Below are positions 22,828 to 32,111 of a DNA stretch of 32,111 nucleotides, one piece after another. The position numbers and the translations under genes are program-made. The notes under the pieces were generated by a model. That model was not told the DNA's origin and ran no database searches. It saw only the letters and a list, made by a program, of their open reading frames with translations. Position 1 is the first letter of the stretch. Each line of letters opens with the position of its first letter. Source of the DNA: Microcystis aeruginosa LEGE 91341 (GTDB taxonomy: Bacteria > Cyanobacteriota > Cyanobacteriia > Cyanobacteriales > Microcystaceae); the NCBI RefSeq assembly GCF_015206885.1, contig NZ_JADEXY010000041.1, positions 1-32,111 on the forward strand, read 5' to 3'.

Positions 22828-23634
22828 ATGAAAATTCAACCGCGTAAACGTTTTGGACAACATTGGTTAAAAGATGAATCGATACTCGATCGCATCATCG
22901 GCGCTGCTGATTTACAATCAGAGGATCGGGTATTAGAAATCGGTCCTGGTACAGGCATTTTAACCCGTCGTCTTCTCGATGGCGCTCAATTGGTTGTCGC
23001 TGTAGAAATCGATCGAGATCTATGGACAATTTTAAATAAAAAATTTGGCCAACAAGATAACTTTCATCTCATCCCAGGGGACTTTCTTACCCTTAAACCC
23101 GAGCAACTGCCGCCAGTTAATAAGGTAGTGGCTAATATTCCCTATAATATCACCGGTCCGATCCTGGAAAAGCTGCTCGGTTCAATCGCCCATCCCTTCA
23201 CCCCCCCTTACGAGAGTATTACCCTCTTAGTCCAGAAAGAAGTCGCCGAAAGATTAGTCGCTGTCCCCTCCACCAAAGCTTACAGCGCTCTCAGCGTCCG
23301 CATTCAATACCTTGCCGATTGTCGATGGATTTGTGATGTCCCCCGGCGAGCCTTTTCCCCACCTCCCCGGGTGGATTCGGCGGTAATTCAGCTTTTACCC
23401 CATGTTTTGCCCAATAATGTCAATAATGCGGCCTTTTTGTCCACTTTAATTAGCTGGGGTTTTGCCAACCGGCGCAAAATGTTACGCAATAATCTAAAAA
23501 ATTGTCTAGATAGCGATCAATTAAGCCAAATCCTGACACAATTAGAGATTAATCCCCTCGCTCGCGCCGAAGATCTCAGTTTATCGCAATGGATTGACTT
23601 GGCGGAAAAATTAGATCAATTGCCAAAATTTTAG
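22828..23634 (+). CDS. rsmA: 16S rRNA dimethyladenosine transferase RsmA (KsgA)
   Basis: A 268-aa SAM-dependent enzyme that dimethylates two adjacent adenines in the 3'-terminal hairpin of 16S rRNA during 30S maturation. N-terminal KRFGQHWLKDESILDRII is followed by motif I VLEIGPGTGILTRRLL, the acidic VAVEIDRD, catalytic motif IV NIPYNITGP, and the C-terminal FSPPPRVDSAVIQL and FANRRKMLRNNL. The ATG at 22828 has AGAGG immediately upstream. ispE starts 18 bp after its stop, an arrangement common in cyanobacteria, so the two form an operon. Confidence 0.97.
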   Translation: MKIQPRKRFGQHWLKDESILDRIIGAADLQSEDRVLEIGPGTGILTRRLLDGAQLVVAVEIDRDLWTILNKKFGQQDNFHLIPGDFLTLKPEQLPPVNKVVANIPYNITGPILEKLLGSIAHPFTPPYESITLLVQKEVAERLVAVPSTKAYSALSVRIQYLADCRWICDVPRRAFSPPPRVDSAVIQLLPHVLPNNVNNAAFLSTLISWGFANRRKMLRNNLKNCLDSDQLSQILTQLEINPLARAEDLSLSQWIDLAEKLDQLPKF

Positions 23635-23651
23635 AATTTTTTTCTTGACAA

Positions 23652-24593
23652 ATGCACAGTTATACCCTTCTAGCCCCCGCTAAAATTAATTTATATCTAG
23701 AAATCGTTGGCGATCGCCCTGATGGTTTCCACGAGTTAGTCATGGTGATGCAGACGGTGGCATTATGCGATCGCATCACTCTCCGGCCGAACGGATTACA
23801 GGAATTCCGCCTCTTTTGCTCTCATCCCCTCGTCCCCCAAGATAGCAGTAATCTCGCCCATCGCGCCGCCACTTTGATGGCGAAGGAATTCCCCCGCCTC
23901 TTTGCCAATTACGGCGGCATCGATATCACCATCGAGAAACATATTCCCGTGGCTGCCGGTTTAGCGGGGGGATCCACCAACGCGGCGGCGGTGTTAGTCG
24001 GCATCGATTTAATCTGGGAATTAGGCTTAACCCATCCGGAATTAGAAACTTTAGCGGCAAGATTGGGATCGGATACTTCCTTTTGTGTGACAGGAGGAAC
24101 GGTTATCTGTACGGGAAGGGGAGAAATTCTCGATCCTATCGCTCCTCTGACTGGATTATGGGTGATTTTAGCCAAATACGATCATTTATCCGTTTCTACA
24201 CCCTGGGCCTACCAAAGCTATCGGCAAAAATTTCAAGATACCTATCTGTCTTCTCCAGAGGAGTTCCATCACCGTCGTCAGCAGGTGAGTTCCGGGGCTT
24301 TGGTACAAGCGATCGCCCAGAAAAAACCAGCCGCTATCGGCAAATTTATCCATAATGACCTCGAAAAGGTGGTTTTACCCGAATTTCCCCTCGTAGCCGA
24401 GTTAAGACAGGTTCTAGGGGATTTAGGCGGCTTGGGAACGATGATGTCGGGATCTGGCCCGACGGTTTTTACTCTCTGTTCATCTCAAGAAGTGGCGGAA
24501 ACTATCGTTAAAGAGGCCCGGGAAATTCTCGTCGCTCCCGATCTACAATTTTGGATAGCTCCAATCACCGATACAGGCATTCAAGTGACTTGA
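23652..24593 (+). CDS. ispE: 4-diphosphocytidyl-2-C-methyl-D-erythritol kinase IspE
   Basis: A 313-aa GHMP kinase that phosphorylates CDP-methylerythritol in the MEP route to isoprenoids, which supplies carotenoids, the chlorophyll phytyl tail and quinones. Signature segments are APAKINLYLEIVGDRPDGFHEL (catalytic Lys and His nearby), the ATP-binding loop PVAAGLAGGSTNAAAVL, DTSFCVTGGT and the C-terminal TMMSGSGPTVF. The length is normal. It is downstream of rsmA and ends before a block of dispersed repeats, with no clear terminator hairpin. Two HIP1 octamers lie close together near its 5' end. Confidence 0.97.
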   Translation: MHSYTLLAPAKINLYLEIVGDRPDGFHELVMVMQTVALCDRITLRPNGLQEFRLFCSHPLVPQDSSNLAHRAATLMAKEFPRLFANYGGIDITIEKHIPVAAGLAGGSTNAAAVLVGIDLIWELGLTHPELETLAARLGSDTSFCVTGGTVICTGRGEILDPIAPLTGLWVILAKYDHLSVSTPWAYQSYRQKFQDTYLSSPEEFHHRRQQVSSGALVQAIAQKKPAAIGKFIHNDLEKVVLPEFPLVAELRQVLGDLGGLGTMMSGSGPTVFTLCSSQEVAETIVKEAREILVAPDLQFWIAPITDTGIQVT

Positions 24594-24613
24594 GAAAATG
24601 ACAATTAACGTCC

Positions 24614-24776
24614 TGTAAAAATCAAAAATTGTTGTTAGGGTTAGGAGTCAGTAGCCAGTAGTCAGGAGTCAGGAGAATTAAGAATGAATAATAATCAGTT
24701 AAATGGCCTATTTACAGATTTTATGCGATTTAATCGCTATTTTTGACGTTTTTGAACCCTCAAAAATTGATTATGC
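24614..24776. repeat. 163 bp dispersed repeat, copy 2 (inverted relative to copy 1)
   Basis: It starts TGTAAAAATCAAAAATTGTT and ends AAAAATTGATTATGC; it is the reverse complement counterpart of 18433-18595. It carries GGAGTCAGTAGCCAGTAGTC heptads and the conserved block around TTTACAGATTTTATG. It is located just after ispE. Confidence 0.85.
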
Positions 24777-24783
24777 AAGAGGT

Positions 24784-25031
<248 letters not shown>

Positions 25032-25037
25032 CCGCCT

Positions 25038-25850
25038 TTACCAAGATAACCAAACTCGCGGAATAATTGCCTCTCGATCGCTCATTTCTCGCCTTAAAAT
25101 TTGCCAAACCTGCTGAAACCATTGTCGCACTTCACCGCTAGAATTACCCCGATAACGACATAAAAGACCATCTCCTAAAGTGCTAGTAACTCCCATCTCT
25201 CCTTCTAGGGAAAAATCTCTCACTTTCTCGATTAAATCTCTTCCCACCGGTTGACCGATATAAACTAAAGTACCGATCATGGCACTATCATTTAAACCAG
25301 AAAATCCCTCGATCATTTTACCACCTAACAGGTAGGAGCGATCGAGCCATAAAGGTTGTCCCGATCGCCAAATTTCCCAATTAGAATGCCATTCTCCCGC
25401 TAAAAACTTCTCACCTCGCGCACTGCGACCAAAACGGGTAATTTCCCATCCCAACCAACTGCTATTTTCCCCTAAATCCACTCGTAAATGTTGGCGAAAT
25501 ACCGCACCATTAAAGATAATTGTTTCTTGGGGTAGCCATTCTAAACCAGCATTGTCATCGATTTTAATCTCGATTAATTGCTGTGCCATCTGACCGTTAC
25601 TCTGGTAAACTTTCCCAGCAGAAGCAGTGGTAATCAGGGCATTAGTAGAGGCTTGGAGATGAATTTTTTGTTGAAGAACATCACCGCCAACTATTCCCCC
25701 CGCCGTGTGTAAAATCACCGTATGACAAAGATTTTTTCCTTCGGGATAAAAGGGTCTTTGTACTTTTAAAGGAGCGGTAGCATAGACGTGATTAATCTCG
25801 GTTGCGAGATTTTTTTGCTTGTAAATTAGTTCTAGGTTTCCCTGCCACAT
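25038..25850 (-). CDS. ureD: Urease accessory protein UreD
   Basis: A 270-aa chaperone that with UreF and UreG delivers nickel and carbamylates the urease active-site lysine. Family markers are the N-terminal PLKVQRPFYPEG, HTAGGIVGGDVLQQ, LEWLPQETIIFNGAVFRQ, and the late WLGWEITRFGRSARGE and TSTLGDGLLCRYRG. The length is typical. No ureABC or other accessory gene is in the window, consistent with the scattered urease genes of many cyanobacteria. It starts 3 bp after the preceding 174-aa gene, so the two are translationally close. A MITE ends 7 bp from its stop codon. Confidence 0.95.
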   Translation of the reverse strand: MWQGNLELIYKQKNLATEINHVYATAPLKVQRPFYPEGKNLCHTVILHTAGGIVGGDVLQQKIHLQASTNALITTASAGKVYQSNGQMAQQLIEIKIDDNAGLEWLPQETIIFNGAVFRQHLRVDLGENSSWLGWEITRFGRSARGEKFLAGEWHSNWEIWRSGQPLWLDRSYLLGGKMIEGFSGLNDSAMIGTLVYIGQPVGRDLIEKVRDFSLEGEMGVTSTLGDGLLCRYRGNSSGEVRQWFQQVWQILRREMSDREAIIPRVWLSW

Positions 25851-25853
25851 TAT

Positions 25854-26378
25854 TTATTGATCCTCAGTCATGGTTTCTAGAAATTGCCGATAATTTTCAG
25901 AACTGAGATTAATTTTAACTTCTATTTGCTGTTCTTTATCCCTGAACAGTAAAATATATTCACTTTCCGCTTTTTTGCCAACCAGGAGAGGATTTTTTAG
26001 CTCGAATTTTTGATAAACTAGATGGGGTTTCGTCACCCGAATAACTAAACTAGGTTGGGATTGGGGATAAATATATAACTGCTCCTGTTCCCGATCTAAA
26101 ATTAATTGTTTAGGTGTCATGCTTCTTTCGTCAGCAAAAGTAGATTTATGCCAATAGAGGGTAATCCCCCTAATTTGGGGCATTTGGATGCTAAACTTTT
26201 CATCAAAACCTTGCTGCTCCCAATTAATATCTTCCAGAGAGCCAGTATCGGGAATTAAACGCTGTTGCCAGAAGACTTCCTTAAGATTTAAATCTTGCCA
26301 CCATTGGCTAATAATTTGGAAATTCTCCAGATTATCGGGGTTGGGATTGGCACTTTGCCAGAGGAGAGGAGTAAGCAT
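25854..26378 (-). CDS. Uncharacterised protein co-transcribed with ureD
   Basis: I do not recognise this 174-aa protein. It is soluble, with no signal peptide, membrane helix or cysteine. It is Trp-rich near the N-terminus (LLWQSANPN, SQWWQDLNLKEVFWQQRL). The middle and C-terminal parts look like alternating beta strands (GITLYWHKSTFADER, QLYIYPQSQPSLVIRVTK, LVYQKFELKNPLLVGKK, QQIEVKINLSSENYRQFLETM), which may form a lipocalin- or PH-like barrel, though this is a guess. The next gene on the same strand, ureD, starts after 3 bp, so a link to urease maturation is possible but unproven. Confidence 0.7.
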   Translation of the reverse strand: MLTPLLWQSANPNPDNLENFQIISQWWQDLNLKEVFWQQRLIPDTGSLEDINWEQQGFDEKFSIQMPQIRGITLYWHKSTFADERSMTPKQLILDREQEQLYIYPQSQPSLVIRVTKPHLVYQKFELKNPLLVGKKAESEYILLFRDKEQQIEVKINLSSENYRQFLETMTEDQ

Positions 26379-26745
26379 TTTGGGGTAATTTTTGCGCTGG
26401 GAAAATCAAGATAATAGTCTTCGCTGGAGTTAAGGGATCATTAATCTCAATCATCATCGATTCTTGAGCTGCCGATCAATCCATAATATTAACTCTCGAT
26501 CGCATTTTTATTTTATCCTAAATTATCGGGGGAAAAACTGCTAAAAGTGGTCTTTACCATTTGCTTTTTCCTCTTGTGATCGCTACTGACTTGGCACTGT
26601 TTTAAACCAGAAAAAAGAGGGATTTTATGGTAAAATAGTCCTACAAATGGGCATATTCTGCACATCAAAAGGGTAAAAGCCCGATTTTTAGCGAATTTAC
26701 TCACAAAAACGCTTTTTTTGCCTTGTTATTGGAGTTAACCCCCCT
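26379..26745. promoter_or_regulatory. Intergenic region with the probable gyrA promoter
   Basis: About 367 bp between divergent genes with no repeat family or RNA recognised. The best promoter candidate for gyrA is an extended -10, TGGTAAAAT, with its hexamer at 26631-26636 and no good -35. GGAG at 26731-26734 serves as the gyrA ribosome-binding site. A leader of about 100 nt would follow, long enough for regulation, but I see no defined structure. Confidence 0.4.
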
Positions 26746-29298
26746 ATGACCGCCGCCCAGGATCATGTCGTCCCCACAGACTTAAGCAATGAAATGTCCC
26801 GTTCCTATCTAGAATACGCCATGAGCGTCATCGTCGGGCGCGCCTTGCCCGACGCTAGGGACGGACTGAAACCCGTACACCGGCGCATTCTTTACGCGAT
26901 GTACGAACTAGGATTAACTCCCGATCGCCCCTTCCGCAAATGCGCTAGAGTCGTCGGGGAAGTATTAGGAAAATACCACCCCCACGGGGATACTGCTGTT
27001 TACGATGCCCTCGTCCGCATGGCTCAGGATTTCTCCATGCGCGATCCCCTGATTAACGGTCATGGTAACTTCGGATCGATCGATAACGATCCCCCGGCAG
27101 CCATGCGTTATACCGAGTGTCGTCTGCACACCCTAGCCACCAACGCCCTACTACAGGATATCGAGTCAGAAACCGTCGATTTCGCCGATAACTTCGATGG
27201 TTCCCAACAGGAACCCGTGGTTTTACCCTCTAGAGTCCCACAACTGCTAATTAATGGCTCATCGGGGATCGCCGTCGGTATGGCCACCAATATCCCCCCC
27301 CACAACCTGGCCGAGATTATCGATGGAACCGTTGCCCTCATCCATAACCCCGATCTCACCGATACGGAATTACAGCGTTATATCCCGGGGCCGGACTTTC
27401 CCACCGGGGGGCATATCCTTGGCAGAGACGGTATTCAGGAAGCTTACACCACCGGCCGCGGTTCCATTACCCTGCGGGGAGTCGCCTCCATTGAAACCAT
27501 CGAACAAAGGGGAAGACCCGATCGAGATGCTATTATCATCACCGAACTGCCCTATCAAACCAATAAAGCGGCATTAATCGAAAAAATCGCCGATTTGGTC
27601 AATGATCGCAAAATAGACGGTATTTCCGATGTGCGGGACGAAAGCGATCGCGACGGCATCCGGGTGGTGATCGAACTGAAACGAGATGCCTATCCTCGCG
27701 TCGTCCTCAACAATCTTTATAAACAAACGCCCCTCCAGTCGAATTTTGGGGCGAATATGTTGGCATTAGTCGATAATGAACCGAGATTACTGACCTTAAG
27801 GGAGTTTCTCCTGGTTTTCCTCGATTTTCGGGTAGAAGTGATCACCCGTCGTACCCGTTATGAACTCCGCAAGGCCGAGGAAAGGGACCATATCCTTCAG
27901 GGTTTACTAATTGCCCTCGCTAGTCTCGATGCAGTCATTGCCCTGATTCGCAGTGCTGCCGACACAGCTGGTGCAAAAGAGGGATTAGTGCAGAATTTTG
28001 GTCTTTCGGAGGTGCAAGCGGACGCAATCCTACAAATGCAGCTGCGACGGTTAACCGCCCTAGAATCGGAGAAAATTCAGCAAGAACACGGGGAATTACT
28101 GACAAAAATCGGTGATCTTCAGGATATTTTAGCCAGAAAAGAACGGATCGACAGCATTATCGAGGAAGAACTGCAACAGATCAAAACGATTCACGCTACC
28201 CCCCGTCGCAGTCATATTGAACAACGGGAAGGAGAAATCGCCGAAACTGACCTGATTGCCAACGAACAGGCCTTAATTCTCGTCACCGAACAGGGTTACA
28301 TCAAAAGAATGCCCGTTAATACCTTTGAGTCCCAAAATCGGGCGACAAGGGGCAAAGCTGGCGCAAAAATGAAAGAAGACGACGGCATCGATCACTTTAT
28401 CACCTGCCGCGATCACGATAGCGTTCTCTTTTTCACCGATCGCGGGGTTGTCTATAGTCTCAACGCCTATCATATCCCCACCGGTTCCCGTACCGCTCGC
28501 GGGGTTCCGATCGTGCAACTGTTAGAGATTCCCAAAGGGGAGAAAATCACCTCGGTGGTGGCAGTCAGCGAGTTCAGCGAGGATAATTACCTGATTATGC
28601 TCACACAAAAGGGATTTATCAAGAAAACCGCCCTCGCTGCCTTTAGTAATATTCGATCGAACGGTTTAATCGCCATTTCTCTCGAAGACGGTGATCAACT
28701 ACGTTGGGTTCGCTTGGCTAAAGAGGAAGATAGCGTCATTATCGGTTCTCGTCAGGGGATGGCAATTCATTTTAAGGCCGATGGTCAACAATTGCGCTCC
28801 CTGGGAAGGGCAACTAAAGGCGTAAAATCGATGAAATTGCGCTCAGGTGACGAATTAATCAGTATGGACATCCTGCCTAGCCAAATTGTCGCCCAAATCG
28901 CTGAATCTAACGAAGAAGAAACCGAGGACGAAAGCGAAGAAATTAACCCCGAAGTGGCTAATAATGGCCCCTGGGTGTTAGCAATTACCATGGCAGGACT
29001 AGGAAAACGGGTTCCCGTTACCCTCCTCCGGCTGCAAAATCGGGCGGGATTAGGAGTCAGAGTGATTAAATTCCGCAAAAAGAACGATAAATTAGCGGCT
29101 CTGCACGTTGTTAACCCCAACGAGGAATTTATGATTATCACCGAACGGGGTATTATCATCCGTCAATCCGTCGATGCTATTACTCCCCAATCGCGATCGG
29201 CCGGAGGTATCCGGGTACAAAAACTCGATGAGGACGATGCGATCGCTGCTGTCGCCCTAGTTCCCCCTAGTGATGCGGAGGAATCTGAAGACAGTTAG
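26746..29298 (+). CDS. gyrA: DNA gyrase subunit A (type IIA topoisomerase A subunit)
   Basis: An 850-aa breakage-reunion subunit. The N-terminal [24 protein letters not shown] precedes the catalytic tyrosine Y122 in AAMRYTE. The quinolone region reads [10 protein letters not shown], with Thr at position 83 (Ser in E. coli) and Asp87 retained. A long coiled-coil tower leads to the C-terminal DNA-wrapping pinwheel (about 510-835), with repeated strands such as [34 protein letters not shown] and [11 protein letters not shown]. The GyrA-box position reads QNRATRG (530-536) instead of QRRGGKG. Some cyanobacteria have a second GyrA/ParC-like gene, so a topoisomerase IV-like role cannot be excluded from one sequence. 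Confidence 0.93.
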   Translation: MTAAQDHVVPTDLSNEMSRSYLEYAMSVIVGRALPDARDGLKPVHRRILYAMYELGLTPDRPFRKCARVVGEVLGKYHPHGDTAVYDALVRMAQDFSMRDPLINGHGNFGSIDNDPPAAMRYTECRLHTLATNALLQDIESETVDFADNFDGSQQEPVVLPSRVPQLLINGSSGIAVGMATNIPPHNLAEIIDGTVALIHNPDLTDTELQRYIPGPDFPTGGHILGRDGIQEAYTTGRGSITLRGVASIETIEQRGRPDRDAIIITELPYQTNKAALIEKIADLVNDRKIDGISDVRDESDRDGIRVVIELKRDAYPRVVLNNLYKQTPLQSNFGANMLALVDNEPRLLTLREFLLVFLDFRVEVITRRTRYELRKAEERDHILQGLLIALASLDAVIALIRSAADTAGAKEGLVQNFGLSEVQADAILQMQLRRLTALESEKIQQEHGELLTKIGDLQDILARKERIDSIIEEELQQIKTIHATPRRSHIEQREGEIAETDLIANEQALILVTEQGYIKRMPVNTFESQNRATRGKAGAKMKEDDGIDHFITCRDHDSVLFFTDRGVVYSLNAYHIPTGSRTARGVPIVQLLEIPKGEKITSVVAVSEFSEDNYLIMLTQKGFIKKTALAAFSNIRSNGLIAISLEDGDQLRWVRLAKEEDSVIIGSRQGMAIHFKADGQQLRSLGRATKGVKSMKLRSGDELISMDILPSQIVAQIAESNEEETEDESEEINPEVANNGPWVLAITMAGLGKRVPVTLLRLQNRAGLGVRVIKFRKKNDKLAALHVVNPNEEFMIITERGIIIRQSVDAITPQSRSAGGIRVQKLDEDDAIAAVALVPPSDAEESEDS

Positions 29299-29304
29299 AT
29301 TTGC

Positions 29305-29460
<156 letters not shown>

Positions 29461-29476
29461 TCCTGAGGATTTGGGA

Positions 29477-30007
29477 TTAAAACTGAAAAAAGTGCATTAA
29501 TTGGGATATTTCCTGAGCGTCTAGGGATAAACGCCCTTTAAAATCCACAATATTCTTAAATAATCCCTGTTCTTCTCTATTTTTAATAATGGCAGCTGCT
29601 AAATTATCGCTGATCAGGGGTAGGGTGGTTAACTGCTCGATCGAGGCGGTGTTAGGATTGATTTTAGGGGGTGCGAGGTGACTTTCGGGGCTATAATAGG
29701 CAAATTCTAGAATCGGTTCCCAAGCTTTCAATCTAACCACAGGAACACTCAAAGCAGCCGCTAGATCTTCAAGACAAAGCAATTCTACCCCCATACCCAA
29801 CAATTCCACCAACATCCGCGCTTGATGGATGGATATCCCCGGCAATCGCAGCCAATCATCCACACCCGCTTGACTGACATTAATTTTAATGCCCAATTGT
29901 GCCGCCATAGCGATCTCATCAAGGGAACGAAAGCGATAATAGGGATCATTGCTAATTTTGGCTTTTAAAGGGTTAAAAGTGCGTCCTAACCAGTTTTGCG
30001 GTGTCAT
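29477..30007 (-). CDS. ComEA-like helix-hairpin-helix protein
   Basis: A 176-aa protein with two helix-hairpin-helix units: INVSQAGVDDWLRLPGISIHQARMLVEL (about 42-69) and the ComEA-type INPNTASIEQLTTLPLISDNLAAAIIKNREEQGLFKNIVDFKG (about 116-158). ComEA binds incoming DNA in the periplasm during natural transformation. This protein has no signal peptide or membrane anchor at its N-terminus (MTPQNWLGRTFNPLKAKI), so it would be cytoplasmic and may not be a true competence receptor. Its ATG overlaps the TGA of the upstream TM2-SHOCT gene by 4 bp, so translation is coupled. Confidence 0.85.
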   Translation of the reverse strand: MTPQNWLGRTFNPLKAKISNDPYYRFRSLDEIAMAAQLGIKINVSQAGVDDWLRLPGISIHQARMLVELLGMGVELLCLEDLAAALSVPVVRLKAWEPILEFAYYSPESHLAPPKINPNTASIEQLTTLPLISDNLAAAIIKNREEQGLFKNIVDFKGRLSLDAQEISQLMHFFQF

Positions 30008-30402
30008 TGTAGTAATTGTCGCCGTTTTTCTTCAAATTCGTACTCAGAAATCAATCCTTCTTGCCGGAGGCGCTCTAATTCCCTTAAAGCTGCCCCGATC
30101 GCCTCTACTTGTTTAGGCTCTAAACTGGGGACAGTGGCAGCAGCGGTGGCAGTGGGAAAATAGTTAGCCAAAAATTGGTTATCTTGGATTAAATACCACA
30201 CCGCATCGATCGCGCAAGCCACCCGGGGAATCGGAGTTTGCCAAAGGAGAAGATAAATAATTCCCCAGAGAGGTTGACCGAGATAAAATTTATGAATACC
30301 AGCAATAGGAAAGGGTAAAGCGAGAATACTACCGATAAAAGCCAAAAAAATCGCTAATTTACGGCTTTTGGGCTTACTTAATAATTTTTCCACCAGAAGC
30401 AT
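30004..30402 (-). CDS. TM2 and SHOCT domain membrane protein
   Basis: A 132-aa protein. A basic N-terminus (KPKSRKLA) is followed by a TM2-like pair of helices: LAIFLAFIGSILALPFPIAGIHKFYLGQPLWGIIYLLLW (about 17-55), with the GxHKFYLG turn typical of TM2. A linker and a C-terminal SHOCT motif follow (about 98-132: EAIGAALRELERLRQEGLISEYEFEEKRRQLL), a short helical oligomerisation module. The function is unknown. It leads the ComEA-like gene through an ATGA overlap and is divergent from asnS across 81 bp that must contain both promoters. Confidence 0.87.
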   Translation of the reverse strand: MLLVEKLLSKPKSRKLAIFLAFIGSILALPFPIAGIHKFYLGQPLWGIIYLLLWQTPIPRVACAIDAVWYLIQDNQFLANYFPTATAAATVPSLEPKQVEAIGAALRELERLRQEGLISEYEFEEKRRQLLQ

Positions 30403-30483
30403 GAGACCTGTTCGAGATTGATTTTAGCCTGATCTGAACCTTCTATTCTAAAATACTCTTTGGTTCTAACATAGGGATACGCG

Positions 30484-31848
30484 ATGACTAGCAGAATCAA
30501 GGAAATCTTTCAGACAGGACAACCGGATCAATCCGTCACCGTGCAGGGTTGGGTGAGAACAAAACGAGAATTAAAAGAATTTACTTTCCTGGAAGTTAAT
30601 GATGGCTCATCCCTGGCCAACTTACAAGTTATCCTCGAACCGACTTTACCCGATTATGAAAATGTACTAAAGGCAATTAGTACGGGAGCGGCGATCGCTA
30701 TTTCGGGAAATTTGGTTCCTTCCCCGGGTAAAGGGCAAAATATCGAGTTAAAAGCGGCCGAAATCACCCTTTATGGTGACTGTCCCCCAGAATATCCCCT
30801 ACAAAAGAAACGTCATTCCTTTGAATTTCTGAGAACTATTGCCCATCTGCGAGCAAGAACAAACACCCTAGGGGCAGTAATGCGGGTTAGAAACGCTTGC
30901 GCTACCGCTATCCACAGTTTTTTCCAAGAAAAAGGCTTTATTTGGGTACATACTCCCATTATTACCGCTAACGACTGCGAAGGTGCGGGAGAATTATTTA
31001 CTGTCACCAGTTTAGATTTAAAAAAACCCGCCAATTTTGCCGAGGATTTCTTTGGTAAACGGGCCTATTTAACCGTCAGTGGACAATTACAAGCGGAAGT
31101 AATGGCCATGGCTTTATCTAATGTTTACACTTTTGGCCCGACTTTTCGCGCCGAAAATTCTAATACTTCCCGTCATCTGGCCGAGTTTTGGATGGTGGAA
31201 CCGGAAATGGCTTTTTGTGATCTGGAAGGAGATCAGGATTTAGCGGAAGCTTTTCTGAAATATATCTTTAAATTCGTCTTAGAAAATTGTCCCGAAGATT
31301 TGCAGTTTTTTAACGAACGTATCGATAAAACGGTGTTAAGTACGGCCGAAAATATCGTTAATAGTGAGTTTGGCCGGATTACCTACAGTGAAGCGATCGA
31401 GTTATTAGAAAAAGCCGATCGTCAGTTCGAGTTTCCAGTAGAATGGGGCGTAGATCTACAGTCAGAACACGAACGTTATCTAGCGGAAGAACTATTTAAA
31501 AAACCCGTGATTGTCACCAATTATCCCAAGACAATCAAAGCTTTTTATATGCGTCTAGATGACAATAATAAAACTGTTTCTGCTATGGATATTTTAGCTC
31601 CCAAGATCGGCGAAATTATCGGCGGTTCCCAACGGGAAGAACGATTAGATGTATTAATCCAAAGAATGCAGGAACAGGGAATGAATCCCGATGACTTGTG
31701 GTGGTATTTAGATCTGCGTCGCTACGGTTCCGTTCCCCACGCCGGTTTTGGTTTAGGATTCGAGCGTCTGGTACAATTCATGACGGGAATGACCAATATT
31801 CGCGATGTGATTCCTTTCCCCCGTACCCCTTTAAGTGCCGACTTTTAG
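30484..31848 (+). CDS. asnS: Asparagine-tRNA ligase
   Basis: A 454-aa class IIb aminoacyl-tRNA synthetase that charges tRNA-Asn with asparagine. The N-terminal OB fold (about 15-105: [25 protein letters not shown]) binds the anticodon. The catalytic core has motif 1 near [27 protein letters not shown], motif 2 [24 protein letters not shown], and motif 3 [27 protein letters not shown]. The Asn-specific phrase distinguishes it from AspRS. It is full length and starts at ATG 30484. Confidence 0.97.
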   Translation: MTSRIKEIFQTGQPDQSVTVQGWVRTKRELKEFTFLEVNDGSSLANLQVILEPTLPDYENVLKAISTGAAIAISGNLVPSPGKGQNIELKAAEITLYGDCPPEYPLQKKRHSFEFLRTIAHLRARTNTLGAVMRVRNACATAIHSFFQEKGFIWVHTPIITANDCEGAGELFTVTSLDLKKPANFAEDFFGKRAYLTVSGQLQAEVMAMALSNVYTFGPTFRAENSNTSRHLAEFWMVEPEMAFCDLEGDQDLAEAFLKYIFKFVLENCPEDLQFFNERIDKTVLSTAENIVNSEFGRITYSEAIELLEKADRQFEFPVEWGVDLQSEHERYLAEELFKKPVIVTNYPKTIKAFYMRLDDNNKTVSAMDILAPKIGEIIGGSQREERLDVLIQRMQEQGMNPDDLWWYLDLRRYGSVPHAGFGLGFERLVQFMTGMTNIRDVIPFPRTPLSADF

Positions 31849-31869
31849 GTTGATGTCTAGGATCGACGG

Positions 31870-31974
31870 CCAGAAATTGTTTTGTCCGATTTTACTGTCC
31901 GGGATCTGTAGGGTTGATTCATGAATCAACCCTATCCCACCAGAAATTGATTTTGTCCGATTTTACTGTGCGGG
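31870..31974. repeat. Duplicated gene end (34/35 bp direct repeats) around a 26 bp palindrome
   Basis: CCAGAAATTG(A)TTTTGTCC then GATTTTACTGTSCGGG occurs at 31870-31903 and 31940-31974, differing by one inserted A and one substitution. The right copy is the stop codon and 3' flank of the minus-strand gene at the window edge, and the left copy retains the same Gln-stop. Between them lies a perfect palindrome (31909-31934), TAGGGTTGATTCA with TGAATCAACCCTA. Confidence 0.85.
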
Positions 31975-32111
31975 GGGAATAACTTCTAAGGGAATACTTT
32001 CAGTTTCTCCATCTTTAGATGGATTGACATCGGGACTTTTTTCTGCATCTGGAGTTTTTTCCACCGCTTTGGTTTCCGGGGTGGGGGGATTTTCGGGGGG
32101 TACTTCTGGAC
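31963..32111 (-). CDS. C-terminal end of a Pro/Glu/Lys-rich protein (partial)
   Basis: The last 48 codons and the stop TAA (31963-31965) of a gene that runs off the right edge. The visible tail is low complexity and charged: PEVPPENPPTPETKAVEKTP, then DAEKSPDVNPSKDGETESIP, ending LEVIPPAQ. No domain can be assigned. A tail of this kind is common on exported or membrane proteins as a flexible extension, but that is only suggestive. The open frame is intact to the edge. Its 3' end lies in a duplicated 35-bp segment. Confidence 0.6.
   Translation of the reverse strand, partial: PEVPPENPPTPETKAVEKTPDAEKSPDVNPSKDGETESIPLEVIPPAQ

Noticed and set aside
29477-30007. Calling the helix-hairpin-helix protein a competence receptor
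   Set aside because: It has ComEA-type motifs but no signal peptide or membrane anchor, so the periplasmic DNA-receptor role is not supported.

Overview
The window looks like chromosomal DNA of a bloom-forming unicellular cyanobacterium, most likely Microcystis or a close relative. The reasons are the many cyanobacteria-restricted families (DUF3143, DUF3086, DUF3119, DUF3370, an SLH-OprB iron porin, a PCP-reductase-like protein), at least 11 HIP1 octamers (GCGATCGC), low GC, and intergenic DNA crowded with MITEs and heptameric tandem repeats. The genus assignment is inference. I see no prophage, CRISPR array, rRNA operon or intact insertion sequence.

Layout. 1-330 is a heptad-repeat block split by a small TA-flanked MITE. 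350-4400 holds an LCP cell-wall ligase, an ArsS-like radical SAM enzyme, a J-domain/DUF3143 pair on the minus strand and a lumenal thioredoxin-fold protein. 4400-6420 is a repeat-rich gap followed by an iron-uptake porin with a Fur-box-like operator on its promoter. 6420-8970 is the accessory part: a UPF0175/RelE-type toxin-antitoxin pair between two copies of a roughly 70 bp direct repeat, a PEP-CTERM protein whose 3' end is one of those copies, and a YefM-YoeB pair with a paired TGTACA operator. 9300-13540 (minus strand) carries DUF3086, DUF3119, a metal-type ABC ATPase and FtsY. 13740-18030 carries a Uma2 nuclease-fold protein, a PCP-reductase-like small protein, MoaA, DUF3370, and a TolB-like lipoprotein with a 71-aa partner.

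18260-18390 is tRNA-Asp with a strong promoter. 18655-22590 (minus strand) holds glycogen phosphorylase, the wreck of a sugar-nucleotide epimerase gene, and two tandem fluoride-channel genes. 22828-24593 is rsmA-ispE. 24600-25030 is two adjacent repetitive elements, then ureD with an uncharacterised upstream partner. 26746-29298 is gyrA. 29300-31850 holds a heptad array, a ComEA-like/TM2-SHOCT pair and asnS. The right edge cuts a Pro/Glu/Lys-rich minus-strand gene whose 3' end has been duplicated around a perfect palindrome.

The genes are mostly housekeeping and do not form one pathway. The non-routine content is the set of small mobile and repetitive elements. In several cases the sequence itself records how they arrived: a TA duplication resolved inside a heptad array, one repeat nested in another, and duplicated gene ends. 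The two best regulatory signals are the Fur-like box and the TGTACA operator. I found no convincing undescribed multi-gene system.
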